A stretch of 64,000 bases of DNA from an uncultured Varibaculum sp. (GTDB taxonomy: Bacteria; Actinomycetota; Actinomycetes; Actinomycetales; Actinomycetaceae). How positions within the stretch are numbered: position 1 is the first letter of the stretch; every line of letters begins with the position of its first letter. Below the pieces are notes generated by a model. It saw only the letters and a program-made list of their open reading frames with translations. It ran no database searches and had not been told where the DNA came from. Both the position numbers and the translations under genes were made by a program. Positions 56,268-63,834 of this stretch are shown here, piece after piece. The stretch covers positions 17,653 to 81,652 of the forward strand of contig CAMYFZ010000001.1 of NCBI GenBank assembly GCA_947255165.1, read 5' to 3'.

Positions 56268-57179
56268 TTAGGTTAATAGCGCCGCTATGGTCACTACCGC
56301 CGGCGCAAATAAGGCGGTAGTGACCATAATGCCCCCTTGGGCAGCCTGCTCACCAGCTTTCGCGCGGGTAGCGGCCACGAAACAGTTTTGCGCCGAGGGC
56401 ATCGCCGCCATGACGGTCACGGCCAGCAGCGCGTGTCCGCTCAGCCCCAGCATCATCCCGGCGCTCCACGCGAGCAGGGGATGCAGGATCTCTTTACAGG
56501 CTGCCACTAGCCCCACAGTTTTCCAGTTAAGCTCTTTGGGGCGCATATCTTTTAGGGAGGCCCCGAAAGCCAGCAGCACCATTGCCGGTGCCGCTGACCC
56601 TAACAGGTCAGCGAGCGAAGACGCTAGGCGTGGTACCGGCAGCTGGGCGGCGTTAATCGCTAACGCCAGCAGTACCGCAATCACCATCGGGTTGGTGAAA
56701 ACCATTTTTGTTGCCAGACCGATCGAAAGTTTTTGTTTGTTGGCCGCCAGGTCGATCATGACAAAAGAAAACGGGGTTAGAAAGCAAAGCTGGAAAATAA
56801 TTACCGGTGCCACTGCGGAAGTGTTTCCCAGAACGTAGGCGGCAACTGGAATCCCGATGTGGGCGGCATTAGTTACCGAAGAACTCATCGTGGCCACGGC
56901 GCGTTCTACTCTTTGCATTCGGGAAATCAGCGCCAGAATCGAGAAAATCAAGGCCACCGCGCACCCGGATATCGCGGCAACTGCCAGGGGTTTGCCGATT
57001 GCGCCCGCCAAAGGAGAGCTAGAAACCGTGCGAAAAATCAGCGCAGGAGTCGCCACCCAGTAAACAATCAACGCGAGTGCGTCAATCACCTCGCGGCTCA
57101 TGATGCGGCGAATTCGCAGTAGCCATCCAATAGCTACTACCGCGCAGATTGCCGCCAAACCTTGGATTATTCCCGCCAT
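56268..57179 (-). CDS. AEC-family (auxin efflux carrier-like) transporter
   Basis: 303-residue membrane protein with about ten helices in the bile/arsenite/riboflavin transporter-like AEC pattern: IIQGLAAICAVVAIGWLLR, YWVATPALIFRTVSSSPL, NAAHIGIPVAAYVLGN, FTNPMVIAVLLALAINA, VLLAFGASLKDMRPKEL and MPSAQNCFVAATRAKAGEQ. Substrates in bacteria include small carboxylates such as malate or malonate; none can be assigned here. The last codons form a perfect 15-bp inverted repeat. Confidence 0.85.
   Translation of the reverse strand: MAGIIQGLAAICAVVAIGWLLRIRRIMSREVIDALALIVYWVATPALIFRTVSSSPLAGAIGKPLAVAAISGCAVALIFSILALISRMQRVERAVATMSSSVTNAAHIGIPVAAYVLGNTSAVAPVIIFQLCFLTPFSFVMIDLAANKQKLSIGLATKMVFTNPMVIAVLLALAINAAQLPVPRLASSLADLLGSAAPAMVLLAFGASLKDMRPKELNWKTVGLVAACKEILHPLLAWSAGMMLGLSGHALLAVTVMAAMPSAQNCFVAATRAKAGEQAAQGGIMVTTALFAPAVVTIAALLT
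56287..56327. terminator. perfect stem-loop inside the 3' end of the AEC transporter gene
   Basis: ATGGTCACTACCGCC (56287-56301) pairs with GGCGGTAGTGACCAT (56313-56327), 15 bp without mismatch and an 11-base loop. It lies inside codons for the last helix of the AEC protein (IMVTTALFAPAVVTI) and 39 bp after the convergent DUF1846 gene. It can serve as a terminator for that gene and slow the AEC transcript. Confidence 0.55.
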
Positions 57180-57248
57180 ATTTTTAGGTTACGCGGGAAA
57201 TAAACCGGAAGCTACACTGCGGTTGTTATCTGAGAAAACTCTTGCGCC

Positions 57249-58289
57249 CTAGCCTTCGGGAGTAACTTTCCAGATTTTTTGTTTGGTTTTGGCTTGCACT
57301 AGGTCTTTGCCCACCCCCATCGTGGTGAGGAACATCGCCATGCGCACCAAAACGCCATTATCGGTTTGTTTGAAGATAGATAGCCCGGGCAGATCGTCCA
57401 CGTCGGTAGACAGATCTAAAGCGTTAGGGCGCGAATCTCTAGGTAGCGGGTGGCAGATAACGATCTCCTGGGCTCCCGCTTTTTCTAGCATCGCTTTATC
57501 CAGCAAACAGCCTTGCAGTTCCTGAGATTTAGCCAGTTCCTCAGTCATCCGTTCGCGCTGCACCCGAGTAGCGTAAACCGTATCGGCGCCCTCCAAAGCC
57601 TCAATCTGACTATTGCAATGGATTACCTGCCCGCCGCGAGAAATCGCATATTCGGCGATTTCGTCGGGAAGTTCTAACGAAGGCGGAGAAAACAAGCGGA
57701 AATTTACTCCCTCATACAGGCTCATCAGTTTCATTAAAGAATGGACAGTACGTCCATATTTCAGATCCCCCATAATCGCGATGGTGCAACCATCCAGGGT
57801 TTTACCCCGTTTGCGCAATTCCTTGCGCATCGTAAACACATCCAATAATGCCTGAGAGGGGTGTTCCCCAGAACCATCGCCTGCATTTAACACCGGGACT
57901 ACCGAGTGACGGGCGAACTCAGCTACCGAACCGGCGTCGGGGTGGCGCACCACTAAAACATCGGTGAATCCCGAAACCACCCGAGAAGTGTCGGCGATGG
58001 ATTCTCCCTTCGCCATGGAAGAGAAAGTGAAACCGGTAGTAGTTTCTACTTCCCCACCCAGCCGCAAGAAGGCGGATTCAAAAGATAGGCGAGTACGGGT
58101 GGAAGGCTCGAAGAAAAGCGAGCAGAGCACTGCCCCATCGAGGACGGTACAGATTTGTTTACGCTGGGCGATCGGGCGCAGGAATTCTGCGAGGTCAAAG
58201 AGTTCCACCAGGTTTTCGCGATCGAACTGTCCCACCGAAATTAGGTGTTGACCTACCCCAAAACGCGGGAAATCATAGTCTTCCGGCAT
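57249..58289 (-). CDS. pyrB: aspartate carbamoyltransferase, catalytic chain
   Basis: First committed pyrimidine step: carbamoyl phosphate + aspartate to carbamoyl-aspartate. 346 residues: the carbamoyl phosphate loop LFFEPSTRTRLSFESA, GFTFSSMAKGESIADT, VRHPDAGSVAEFA, HPSQALLDVFTM, MGDLKYGRTVHSL (ATCase rather than OTCase wording) and CHPLPR. No pyrI regulatory-chain gene follows. It is separated from pyrC-pyrF by 49 kb. Its 280 bp upstream region contains a leader ORF and an intrinsic terminator, so expression is probably controlled by attenuation. Confidence 0.95.
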   Translation of the reverse strand: MPEDYDFPRFGVGQHLISVGQFDRENLVELFDLAEFLRPIAQRKQICTVLDGAVLCSLFFEPSTRTRLSFESAFLRLGGEVETTTGFTFSSMAKGESIADTSRVVSGFTDVLVVRHPDAGSVAEFARHSVVPVLNAGDGSGEHPSQALLDVFTMRKELRKRGKTLDGCTIAIMGDLKYGRTVHSLMKLMSLYEGVNFRLFSPPSLELPDEIAEYAISRGGQVIHCNSQIEALEGADTVYATRVQRERMTEELAKSQELQGCLLDKAMLEKAGAQEIVICHPLPRDSRPNALDLSTDVDDLPGLSIFKQTDNGVLVRMAMFLTTMGVGKDLVQAKTKQKIWKVTPEG

Positions 58290-58396
58290 GTTATAGCCCT
58301 TTCCAAGAGAGTTTTTGATAAAAAAATACCCCGCCGCAGCGGGGTGGAAATGAAAATAGAAACTTCAGGTAGTTGGCGCCACCGTCTGCTTCTCAT
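58253..58396 (-). CDS. candidate pyrB leader peptide (pyrL-like)
   Basis: 47 codons starting MRSRRWRQLPEVSIFIS. The ATG at 58396 has an excellent ribosome site (AGGAG, 4 bases before the ATG), unlike the upstream in-frame ATG at 58465. The frame passes through a U-rich stretch (58369-58346), the attenuator stem and its U-tract, and ends at 58253, 36 bp inside pyrB in another frame. The sequence itself has no protein family. Its position fits a translated leader whose ribosome prevents terminator folding, as in enterobacterial pyrBI. Confidence 0.55.
   Translation of the reverse strand: MRSRRWRQLPEVSIFISTPLRRGIFLSKTLLERAITCRKTMISRVLG
58320..58345 (-). terminator. intrinsic terminator (attenuator) in the pyrB leader
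   Basis: On the minus strand ACCCCGC-TGCG-GCGGGGT is followed by A and then seven T. It ends 31 bp before the pyrB start, with no gene between it and the leader promoter, so it cannot serve as the terminator of another minus-strand gene. This is a textbook attenuator position. Confidence 0.85.
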
Positions 58397-58569
58397 CACG
58401 CTCCTAACGTTTTCCTGAAGGGAACAATAGCACACCCTCGTGCCCGGCGACGCCTTGATTCGCACCCGCGGTAGATTTTGTGTTCTCTTTCTCTTCCGCT
58501 AGCGCCACAAGGTGCTGGAGTACACACCGCCTCAAATAGATTTACCCCGGCTAAGCCTCCTAGAATCGA

Positions 58570-59496
58570 ATGACGGTCAAAAGCAAGGGGGAGAAATTGA
58601 AGGGACTCAATCGCTACTATCTGCAGTCTCTAGCAGTTTTAGCGCTAATACTAACCACCGCTTTTTGGGGTTCTACTTTTTTCCTGATCAAAGACCTGTT
58701 AACCGCAATGACCACGCTATCTTTTCTAGGGGTTAGATTTGTTATCGCCGGTGCGCTCTCGGCACTAGTATTTTTTCCTCGGCTGAAGAGGGCGAACCGA
58801 AAAGTCTGGCAACACGCTTTTTCTCTAGGGTTGGTATATTCGGCTGCGCAAGTCTTACAAACTAAAGGCTTGGAGAGTGCCGATGCCTCGGTGGTGGGCT
58901 TTATTACCGGACTTTATGTAGTGATCACTCCCTTGCTGGTGTGGCTACTTTTTAGAGAAAAAATCAAGCCCGTGAACTTGGTAGCGGCCCTAGTGGCGAT
59001 GGCTGGGTTAATGGTTTTGAGCCTAAAAGGACTCTCCATTGGTTTCGGGGAACTGTTAACTTTGGCAGGAGCAGCTCTTTTTGCTCTCCACATTGTGCTC
59101 ACCGCCCGCTGGGCCGCCAAAGACGATCCCATAACCTTGGCAGCCATCCAATTAATCGCCATTGGTGTTTTCTGCTTTGCGGCTGCCCTCCCCTTTGGAG
59201 TGCAGTTACCCCAGGACGCTAGACAATGGACCGTGTTGCTTTACACGGTAATATTTGCGGCAATCGGAGCCTTAATTATGCAGACCTGGGCGCAGCGACA
59301 CTTACGTCCCACTAAGGCGGCAGTGGTAATGACTATGGAACCGGTGTTCGCTGCCGCCTTTGCGGTCCTTTTCGGGGGCGAGGACGTGACCTTGCGAATG
59401 ATCATCGGAGGCACCTTAGTTGTTTCCGCCATGCTTGCCACCGAATTAATCCCCGCCTACCGGGCTCGGGATAAAATCCGCGCAGCTAAAGAATAA
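58570..59496 (+). CDS. EamA/DMT-family transporter
   Basis: 308-residue inner-membrane protein with ten hydrophobic segments in two EamA repeats. Repeat 1 has ILTTAFWGSTFFLIKDLL, FLGVRFVIAGALSALVFF and VGFITGLYVVITPLLVW. Repeat 2 has AAIGALIMQTWAQRHLRPTK and AVVMTMEPVFAAAFAVLFGGE. Members export amino acids or other metabolites; the substrate is unknown. It is divergent from pyrB and convergent with purF. Confidence 0.88.
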   Translation: MTVKSKGEKLKGLNRYYLQSLAVLALILTTAFWGSTFFLIKDLLTAMTTLSFLGVRFVIAGALSALVFFPRLKRANRKVWQHAFSLGLVYSAAQVLQTKGLESADASVVGFITGLYVVITPLLVWLLFREKIKPVNLVAALVAMAGLMVLSLKGLSIGFGELLTLAGAALFALHIVLTARWAAKDDPITLAAIQLIAIGVFCFAAALPFGVQLPQDARQWTVLLYTVIFAAIGALIMQTWAQRHLRPTKAAVVMTMEPVFAAAFAVLFGGEDVTLRMIIGGTLVVSAMLATELIPAYRARDKIRAAKE

Positions 59497-59576
59497 AACC
59501 CTGAAATTTAGTTTTTAGTTTTAAACAGACAGGACGGCCGGCCTGCTAGAATGCGCCCCGAGGTAAAGATAGTGTT

Positions 59577-61028
59577 TTAGGCAGAGAAATTCTTTTGAAT
59601 CTCGGTTTGGTTCTCTAGATATTCTTGTTCGTAACTACCCAGCCCCGCCGGGTAGTGGCCGGCGAAAGAATCCATACAAAGGCCCCCGTAAGCACCGGGC
59701 AGATCCAGACCCACCGATGCCACCAGCCCGGGTATCGAAAGATAGCCCAGGGATTCTGCCCCTAAATGTTCTCGTAGTTCTTCCACATTCATATGGGCGC
59801 TGATCAGTTCGGCGGAATTGGAAACATCTATCCCATAAAAACTGGGGAAAATAAACTCCGGCGAAGCGATCCGCACATGTACCTCGCGGGCACCGGCATC
59901 TTTAAGCAGCTGCACAATTCTGCGGGAAGTAGTACCGCGCACAATGGAATCGTCTACCATCACCACCGATTTGCCTTCCACGATCCCCTTGACCGCAGAC
60001 AGCTTCATCAGCACCCCCTTTTCTCGCAGCGACTGTTTCGGCTGGATAAAGGTGCGAGTCACGTATTGGTTCTTTACCAAACCCATCTCATAGGGCAGGT
60101 GGGCAGCTTCTGCATAGCCCGAGGCCGCAGAAAGCGAGGAGTTAGGAACCCCGATCACAATATCTGCCCCTGGCGTGGGCTGTTCCTGCGCTAGAGTCAT
60201 CCCGCACTGTTTGCGCACTGCATGAACATTTTTCCCTAAAATATTGGAGTCGGGGCGAGCAAAATAAATATATTCCATAGCGGCTACGCAAGTGTCGGCC
60301 GGCGGGCAGTAGCGTTCAATTTTGAGCCCGTCTTCATTGATAATCGCGATTTCACCGCCGCGCAGGTCCCGATAAAATTCGGCTCCAATCAAATCCAGAG
60401 CACAGGTCTCGCTAGCTATCACCCAGCCACCCCGAGTCTTCATTTTTCCGATCACCAGAGGACGCAGGCAGTTGGGATCCACAATCCCATACATGGTGTC
60501 ATCGGTCATGATCAGGTAACTGAATCCTCCGCGCAGCTTTTGCAAAGCCGCACACAGCTTGTCATAAAAGCCGCCTTGTTCTCGCATTATCAGGTGCATC
60601 AGCACTTCGGAATCCGAGTTGGAGTTAAAAATTGACCCTTGACGTTCAAGTTCTATTTTTAGATCCGGGGAGTTCACCAGGTTGCCGTTATGAGCCAAGG
60701 CGATATTCCCGTTATGCAGGTGAAAGACGAAAGGCTGTAGATTGCAGCTCCAGTTATTACCCGAAGTGGAGTAGCGCACGTGCCCGATACCGCAGGTGCC
60801 CTTTAATTTACTGAGGCGTATGGGGTCATCAAAAACTTCGGTGACCAGTCCTTTAGCTTTCTTAACTCGAATAGTTTCCCCATCGGAAACCGCAATCCCC
60901 GCGCCCTCTTGACCGCGATGCTGCAAAGCATGCAGACCATAGTAAATCAAACTGGAGGCATCGGGGGAACCATAAACCCCGAAAATCCCACACTCTTCTC
61001 CCAGGTTATTAACGATTTGTGCCTTCAA
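59577..61028 (-). CDS. purF: amidophosphoribosyltransferase, propeptide form with lost iron-sulphur ligands
   Basis: First purine step: PRPP + glutamine to phosphoribosylamine. 483 residues, starting at a TTG (61028) with AGGAG upstream. An N-terminal stretch of 12 residues precedes the catalytic Cys13 (LGEECGIFGVYG), as in the Bacillus-type enzyme whose propeptide is removed. Further marks are ALQHRGQEGAGI, IALAHNGNLVN, SNSDSEVLMHLI and the PRPP loop VMVDDSIVRGTTS. At the C-terminal cluster site the usual PCFYGID reads PSFYGID (Ser396), and only one cysteine of the CxxCxxC group remains (Cys451). Last in the purC-M-N-D-F run. Confidence 0.96.
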   Translation of the reverse strand: MKAQIVNNLGEECGIFGVYGSPDASSLIYYGLHALQHRGQEGAGIAVSDGETIRVKKAKGLVTEVFDDPIRLSKLKGTCGIGHVRYSTSGNNWSCNLQPFVFHLHNGNIALAHNGNLVNSPDLKIELERQGSIFNSNSDSEVLMHLIMREQGGFYDKLCAALQKLRGGFSYLIMTDDTMYGIVDPNCLRPLVIGKMKTRGGWVIASETCALDLIGAEFYRDLRGGEIAIINEDGLKIERYCPPADTCVAAMEYIYFARPDSNILGKNVHAVRKQCGMTLAQEQPTPGADIVIGVPNSSLSAASGYAEAAHLPYEMGLVKNQYVTRTFIQPKQSLREKGVLMKLSAVKGIVEGKSVVMVDDSIVRGTTSRRIVQLLKDAGAREVHVRIASPEFIFPSFYGIDVSNSAELISAHMNVEELREHLGAESLGYLSIPGLVASVGLDLPGAYGGLCMDSFAGHYPAGLGSYEQEYLENQTEIQKNFSA

Positions 61029-61037
61029 TTTTCGCTC

Positions 61038-62231
61038 CTAAATCGCGTCCGCGCCGATATCTTTTCGATAGGTTTTACCCGCAAAATCTACCTTCTGGGC
61101 ATTTTCGTAAACCACCTTGCGTGCGGCTTCTAAAGTGTCGGCGCGGGCAACTAGATTCAGTACCCGCCCCCCATTGGTATAGGCTTTACCGTTTTCGCGG
61201 CGCACTCCGGCATCCAGATAATCCACGCCTTCTAGCCCGGTAATTTCTTTGCCTTTTTCATAGCTACCCGGGTATCCTCCCGAAGCTAGCACCAGGCAGA
61301 TGGCTTTCTGGTCGCGAATTTTAATGGCACTTGGCTCCAGGCGTCGCTCCATACAGGCGATCAGCAATTCATAAAAATCACCCTCGACTAAGGGCAGTAC
61401 CACTTGGGTTTCAGGATCACCGAAACGCATATTGTATTCCAGCAGGTAGGTACCATTTTCAGTGAGCATCAGCCCAAAGAAAATACATCCGGCAAACTCT
61501 AGGCCTTCAGCTTGTATCCCCTTCAAAGTGGGAGCCAAAATATCGCGTTCGAACTGCGCCTGTCGCTCCGGCGTATAGAAAGGATTGGGGGCAAAAGTGC
61601 CCATCCCTCCGGTATTGGGTCCGGTCTCCCCCTCCCCGATTTTCTTGTGGTCCTTGGCGGAAACTAATGGAAAAATCCCCTTTTCATTGGCGAGACTGAG
61701 AATCGAGGCTTCTTTACCCACCAGAAATTCTTCCAGCACTACTTTTGCTCCGGCCTGCCCGAAGCGCTGGTCCACCATTATCTGCGAGATGGCGTCCCGT
61801 GCTTCTTCAATGGTCTGGCAGATAATTACGCCTTTGCCTGCGGCCAGCCCCGAGGCTTTAACTACTACTGGCAAATCGAAGTCAGCCAGCCCCGCGATCG
61901 CGGCCTGCGGATCGGTGAAGGTTTCGTAGCGCGCAGTTTTTATCCCGTATTTACGCATAAAGTCCTTGGCATAGGCTTTGGAGCCCTCCAGACGGGCTGC
62001 GGCTTTGCCGGGACCGAATAGTTTCATCCCCGCTTGCGCAAACAGATCCTCAATCCCAGCTACCAGCAGATCCTCGCTGCCTACGATAGTTAGGTCCGCG
62101 GCAAACTCCTGGGCTATCTCTAAGATCTCCTGCATATTAGAGGAGGTAGTTTGAGCAATCTCATGGGCGGCAAGAGCGCGTTTAATCGCATTTTCGCGTC
62201 CCCCGTTGCCTACTATCAAAATCTTTGCCAT
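61038..62231 (-). CDS. purD: phosphoribosylamine-glycine ligase
   Basis: ATP-grasp enzyme joining glycine to phosphoribosylamine. 397 residues, about 25 fewer than most homologues, the loss being in the N-terminal domain. Marks: ILIVGNGGRENAIKRAL, DLTIVGSEDLLVAGI, VVKASGLAAGKGVIICQ, VVLEEFLVGKEASILSL, GPNTGGMGTFAPNP and EYNMRFGDPETQVVLPLV. It overlaps purN by one base (TAATG). Confidence 0.96.
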   Translation of the reverse strand: MAKILIVGNGGRENAIKRALAAHEIAQTTSSNMQEILEIAQEFAADLTIVGSEDLLVAGIEDLFAQAGMKLFGPGKAAARLEGSKAYAKDFMRKYGIKTARYETFTDPQAAIAGLADFDLPVVVKASGLAAGKGVIICQTIEEARDAISQIMVDQRFGQAGAKVVLEEFLVGKEASILSLANEKGIFPLVSAKDHKKIGEGETGPNTGGMGTFAPNPFYTPERQAQFERDILAPTLKGIQAEGLEFAGCIFFGLMLTENGTYLLEYNMRFGDPETQVVLPLVEGDFYELLIACMERRLEPSAIKIRDQKAICLVLASGGYPGSYEKGKEITGLEGVDYLDAGVRRENGKAYTNGGRVLNLVARADTLEAARKVVYENAQKVDFAGKTYRKDIGADAI

Positions 62232-62779
62232 TAGTTTTCCCTCTCCTCTTTCGGGCAGTATTTATCCCAGTTTTTCACTACTTCCACTAACAATTGATGT
62301 TCTTGGCTGATTACGCGCTGCTGCAAGGACTTAGCGGTATCGTCCGAGAGTACCGGAACTTTTCTTTGCGCTAAAATCTTTCCTGCGTCAACTTGGTTAG
62401 TTACCAGGTGCACGCTGCATCCAGATTCTTTTTCTTTTGCGGCCAGTACTGCTTCATGCACGTGCATCCCATACATTCCTTTTCCGCCGAACCGGGGTAG
62501 CAATGCGGGATGAGTGTTAATAATCCGGCCCTCAAAAGCCGCTACGAACTGCGGAGAAAGGATCTTTAAATACCCGGCTAACACTATCAGTTCACTTTGG
62601 GGATCAATATCTTGCACTGCAATCGGTTCGGTAATCAAGGTAGGTATACCCGCAGCCCGGGCCCGGTTTGCAGCCAGGCATTCGTGGTTGCAAATCACCT
62701 GGAGAATATGGCATCCGCTATCGATTAGAGCTTGTAGATTAGTGCCCGACCCGGAACAACAAACCGTTATCGCAGGCAT
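62231..62779 (-). CDS. purN: phosphoribosylglycinamide formyltransferase
   Basis: Folate-dependent transfer of formyl to GAR. I take the ATG at 62779 (182 residues), with GGAAA upstream and a 13 bp overlap with purM; a start at 62806 would overlap by 40 bp. Marks: VCCSGSGTNLQALID, VLAGYLKILSPQFV, INTHPALLPRFGGKGMYG with the catalytic Asn and His, HEAVLAAKEKESG and the Asp in VTNQVDAGKIL. Confidence 0.95.
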   Translation of the reverse strand: MPAITVCCSGSGTNLQALIDSGCHILQVICNHECLAANRARAAGIPTLITEPIAVQDIDPQSELIVLAGYLKILSPQFVAAFEGRIINTHPALLPRFGGKGMYGMHVHEAVLAAKEKESGCSVHLVTNQVDAGKILAQRKVPVLSDDTAKSLQQRVISQEHQLLVEVVKNWDKYCPKEEREN

Positions 62780-63750
62780 ATCCGAGTTTCCGCTGGAGAG
62801 CCGCATTGCTCTTTAGTTAAGATTTCTCCGATTTGGTAGGCATCGGGCAGCGCGGCAGTTACTTTCGGTAGTTCATCGGGAGGAAGCACCAAGGTGAATC
62901 CCACTCCCATATTGAAAGTTCCCCACATTTCGCTTTCGGGCACCGCCGAGAACTCTTCGCGTTTAAAGATGGCGGGAATCCGTACTTTGTCTTTTTCGAT
63001 CCGTGCGCAAAGCCCCTCGGGAATAATCCGAGGTACGTTTTCTTCTAGCCCGCCCCCGGTAATATTAGCTAGTCCGTGGATCTCGATTTTTTCGTCCAGT
63101 AACGAAAGGATTTCGGGAACATAGATTTTAGTAGGGGTCAACAGTTCCTCGGGAAAATGATCTTTAAATAGCGCCCTTACCAGTGAAAACCCATTTGAAT
63201 GCAGCCCGGAGGAAGGCAGCGCTACCACTACATCGCCGTCTTTAATTGCCGAGCCATCAATTATATTGGCCTTTTCTACCACACCCACGGTAAACCCGGC
63301 CATATCGTATTCACCGCTTTGATAAAAACCGGGCATTTCCGCAGTTTCACCGCCAATCAGAGCCGCGCCCGCCTGTTTACACCCGGCAACCACTCCCGAA
63401 ACCAACTGAGAAGATACCTCGGCATCAAGCTCAGAACACGCTAGGTAATCCAGGAAAAACAGCGGCCGCGCCCCATGGCAAAGTACATCGTTTACGCACA
63501 TTGCCACTAGATCAATCCCGACGGTGTCATATTTTTCGAGGGCGAAGGCGATTTTCAGCTTGGTACCCACCCCATCGGTACCGGAAACCAGGACTGGTTC
63601 CTGGTATTTGCCTAGTTCATAGAGGGCAGCGAATGATCCCAGTGACCCCAAAACCTGTTCATTTTGGGTGGAGGCGACCATTTTCTTTAGCCGACGCACA
63701 TGCTCATATCCTGCCTCTTTATCGACACCGGCATCTTTATAGCTGACCAT
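62767..63750 (-). CDS. purM: phosphoribosylformylglycinamidine cyclo-ligase
   Basis: ATP-dependent ring closure of FGAM to AIR. I take the ATG at 63750 (327 residues, a little short); an upstream reading adds 26 residues unlike the family. Marks: SYKDAGVDKEAGYEHV, LVSGTDGVGTKLKIAF, GIDLVAMCVNDVLCHGA, ALIGGETAEMPGFYQ, YDMAGFTVGVVE and HGLANITGGGLEENVPRI. It overlaps purN. Confidence 0.96.
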   Translation of the reverse strand: MVSYKDAGVDKEAGYEHVRRLKKMVASTQNEQVLGSLGSFAALYELGKYQEPVLVSGTDGVGTKLKIAFALEKYDTVGIDLVAMCVNDVLCHGARPLFFLDYLACSELDAEVSSQLVSGVVAGCKQAGAALIGGETAEMPGFYQSGEYDMAGFTVGVVEKANIIDGSAIKDGDVVVALPSSGLHSNGFSLVRALFKDHFPEELLTPTKIYVPEILSLLDEKIEIHGLANITGGGLEENVPRIIPEGLCARIEKDKVRIPAIFKREEFSAVPESEMWGTFNMGVGFTLVLPPDELPKVTAALPDAYQIGEILTKEQCGSPAETRICLR

Positions 63751-63786
63751 AATCTGTGTTTCCCTTGCCCTAAGTAGCGGTTTCCT

Positions 63787-63819
63787 CCTGGGGGCGGAAG
63801 CTTTCTCTCCGCCCCCAGG
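63787..63819 (-). terminator. stem-loop between purC and purM
   Basis: CCTGGGGGCGGA (63787-63798) pairs perfectly with TCCGCCCCCAGG (63808-63819), a 12-bp stem with a 9-base loop. It lies between the purC stop and the purM start. No U-tract follows. It may set relative expression within the operon rather than end it. Confidence 0.55.
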
Positions 63820-63834
63820 AACCAGCACTAATAA

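Noticed and set aside
58253..58465. 70-codon reading of the pyrB leader ORF from the upstream ATG
   Set aside because: No ribosome site precedes this ATG, whereas the in-frame ATG at 58396 has AGGAG; I use the shorter one.
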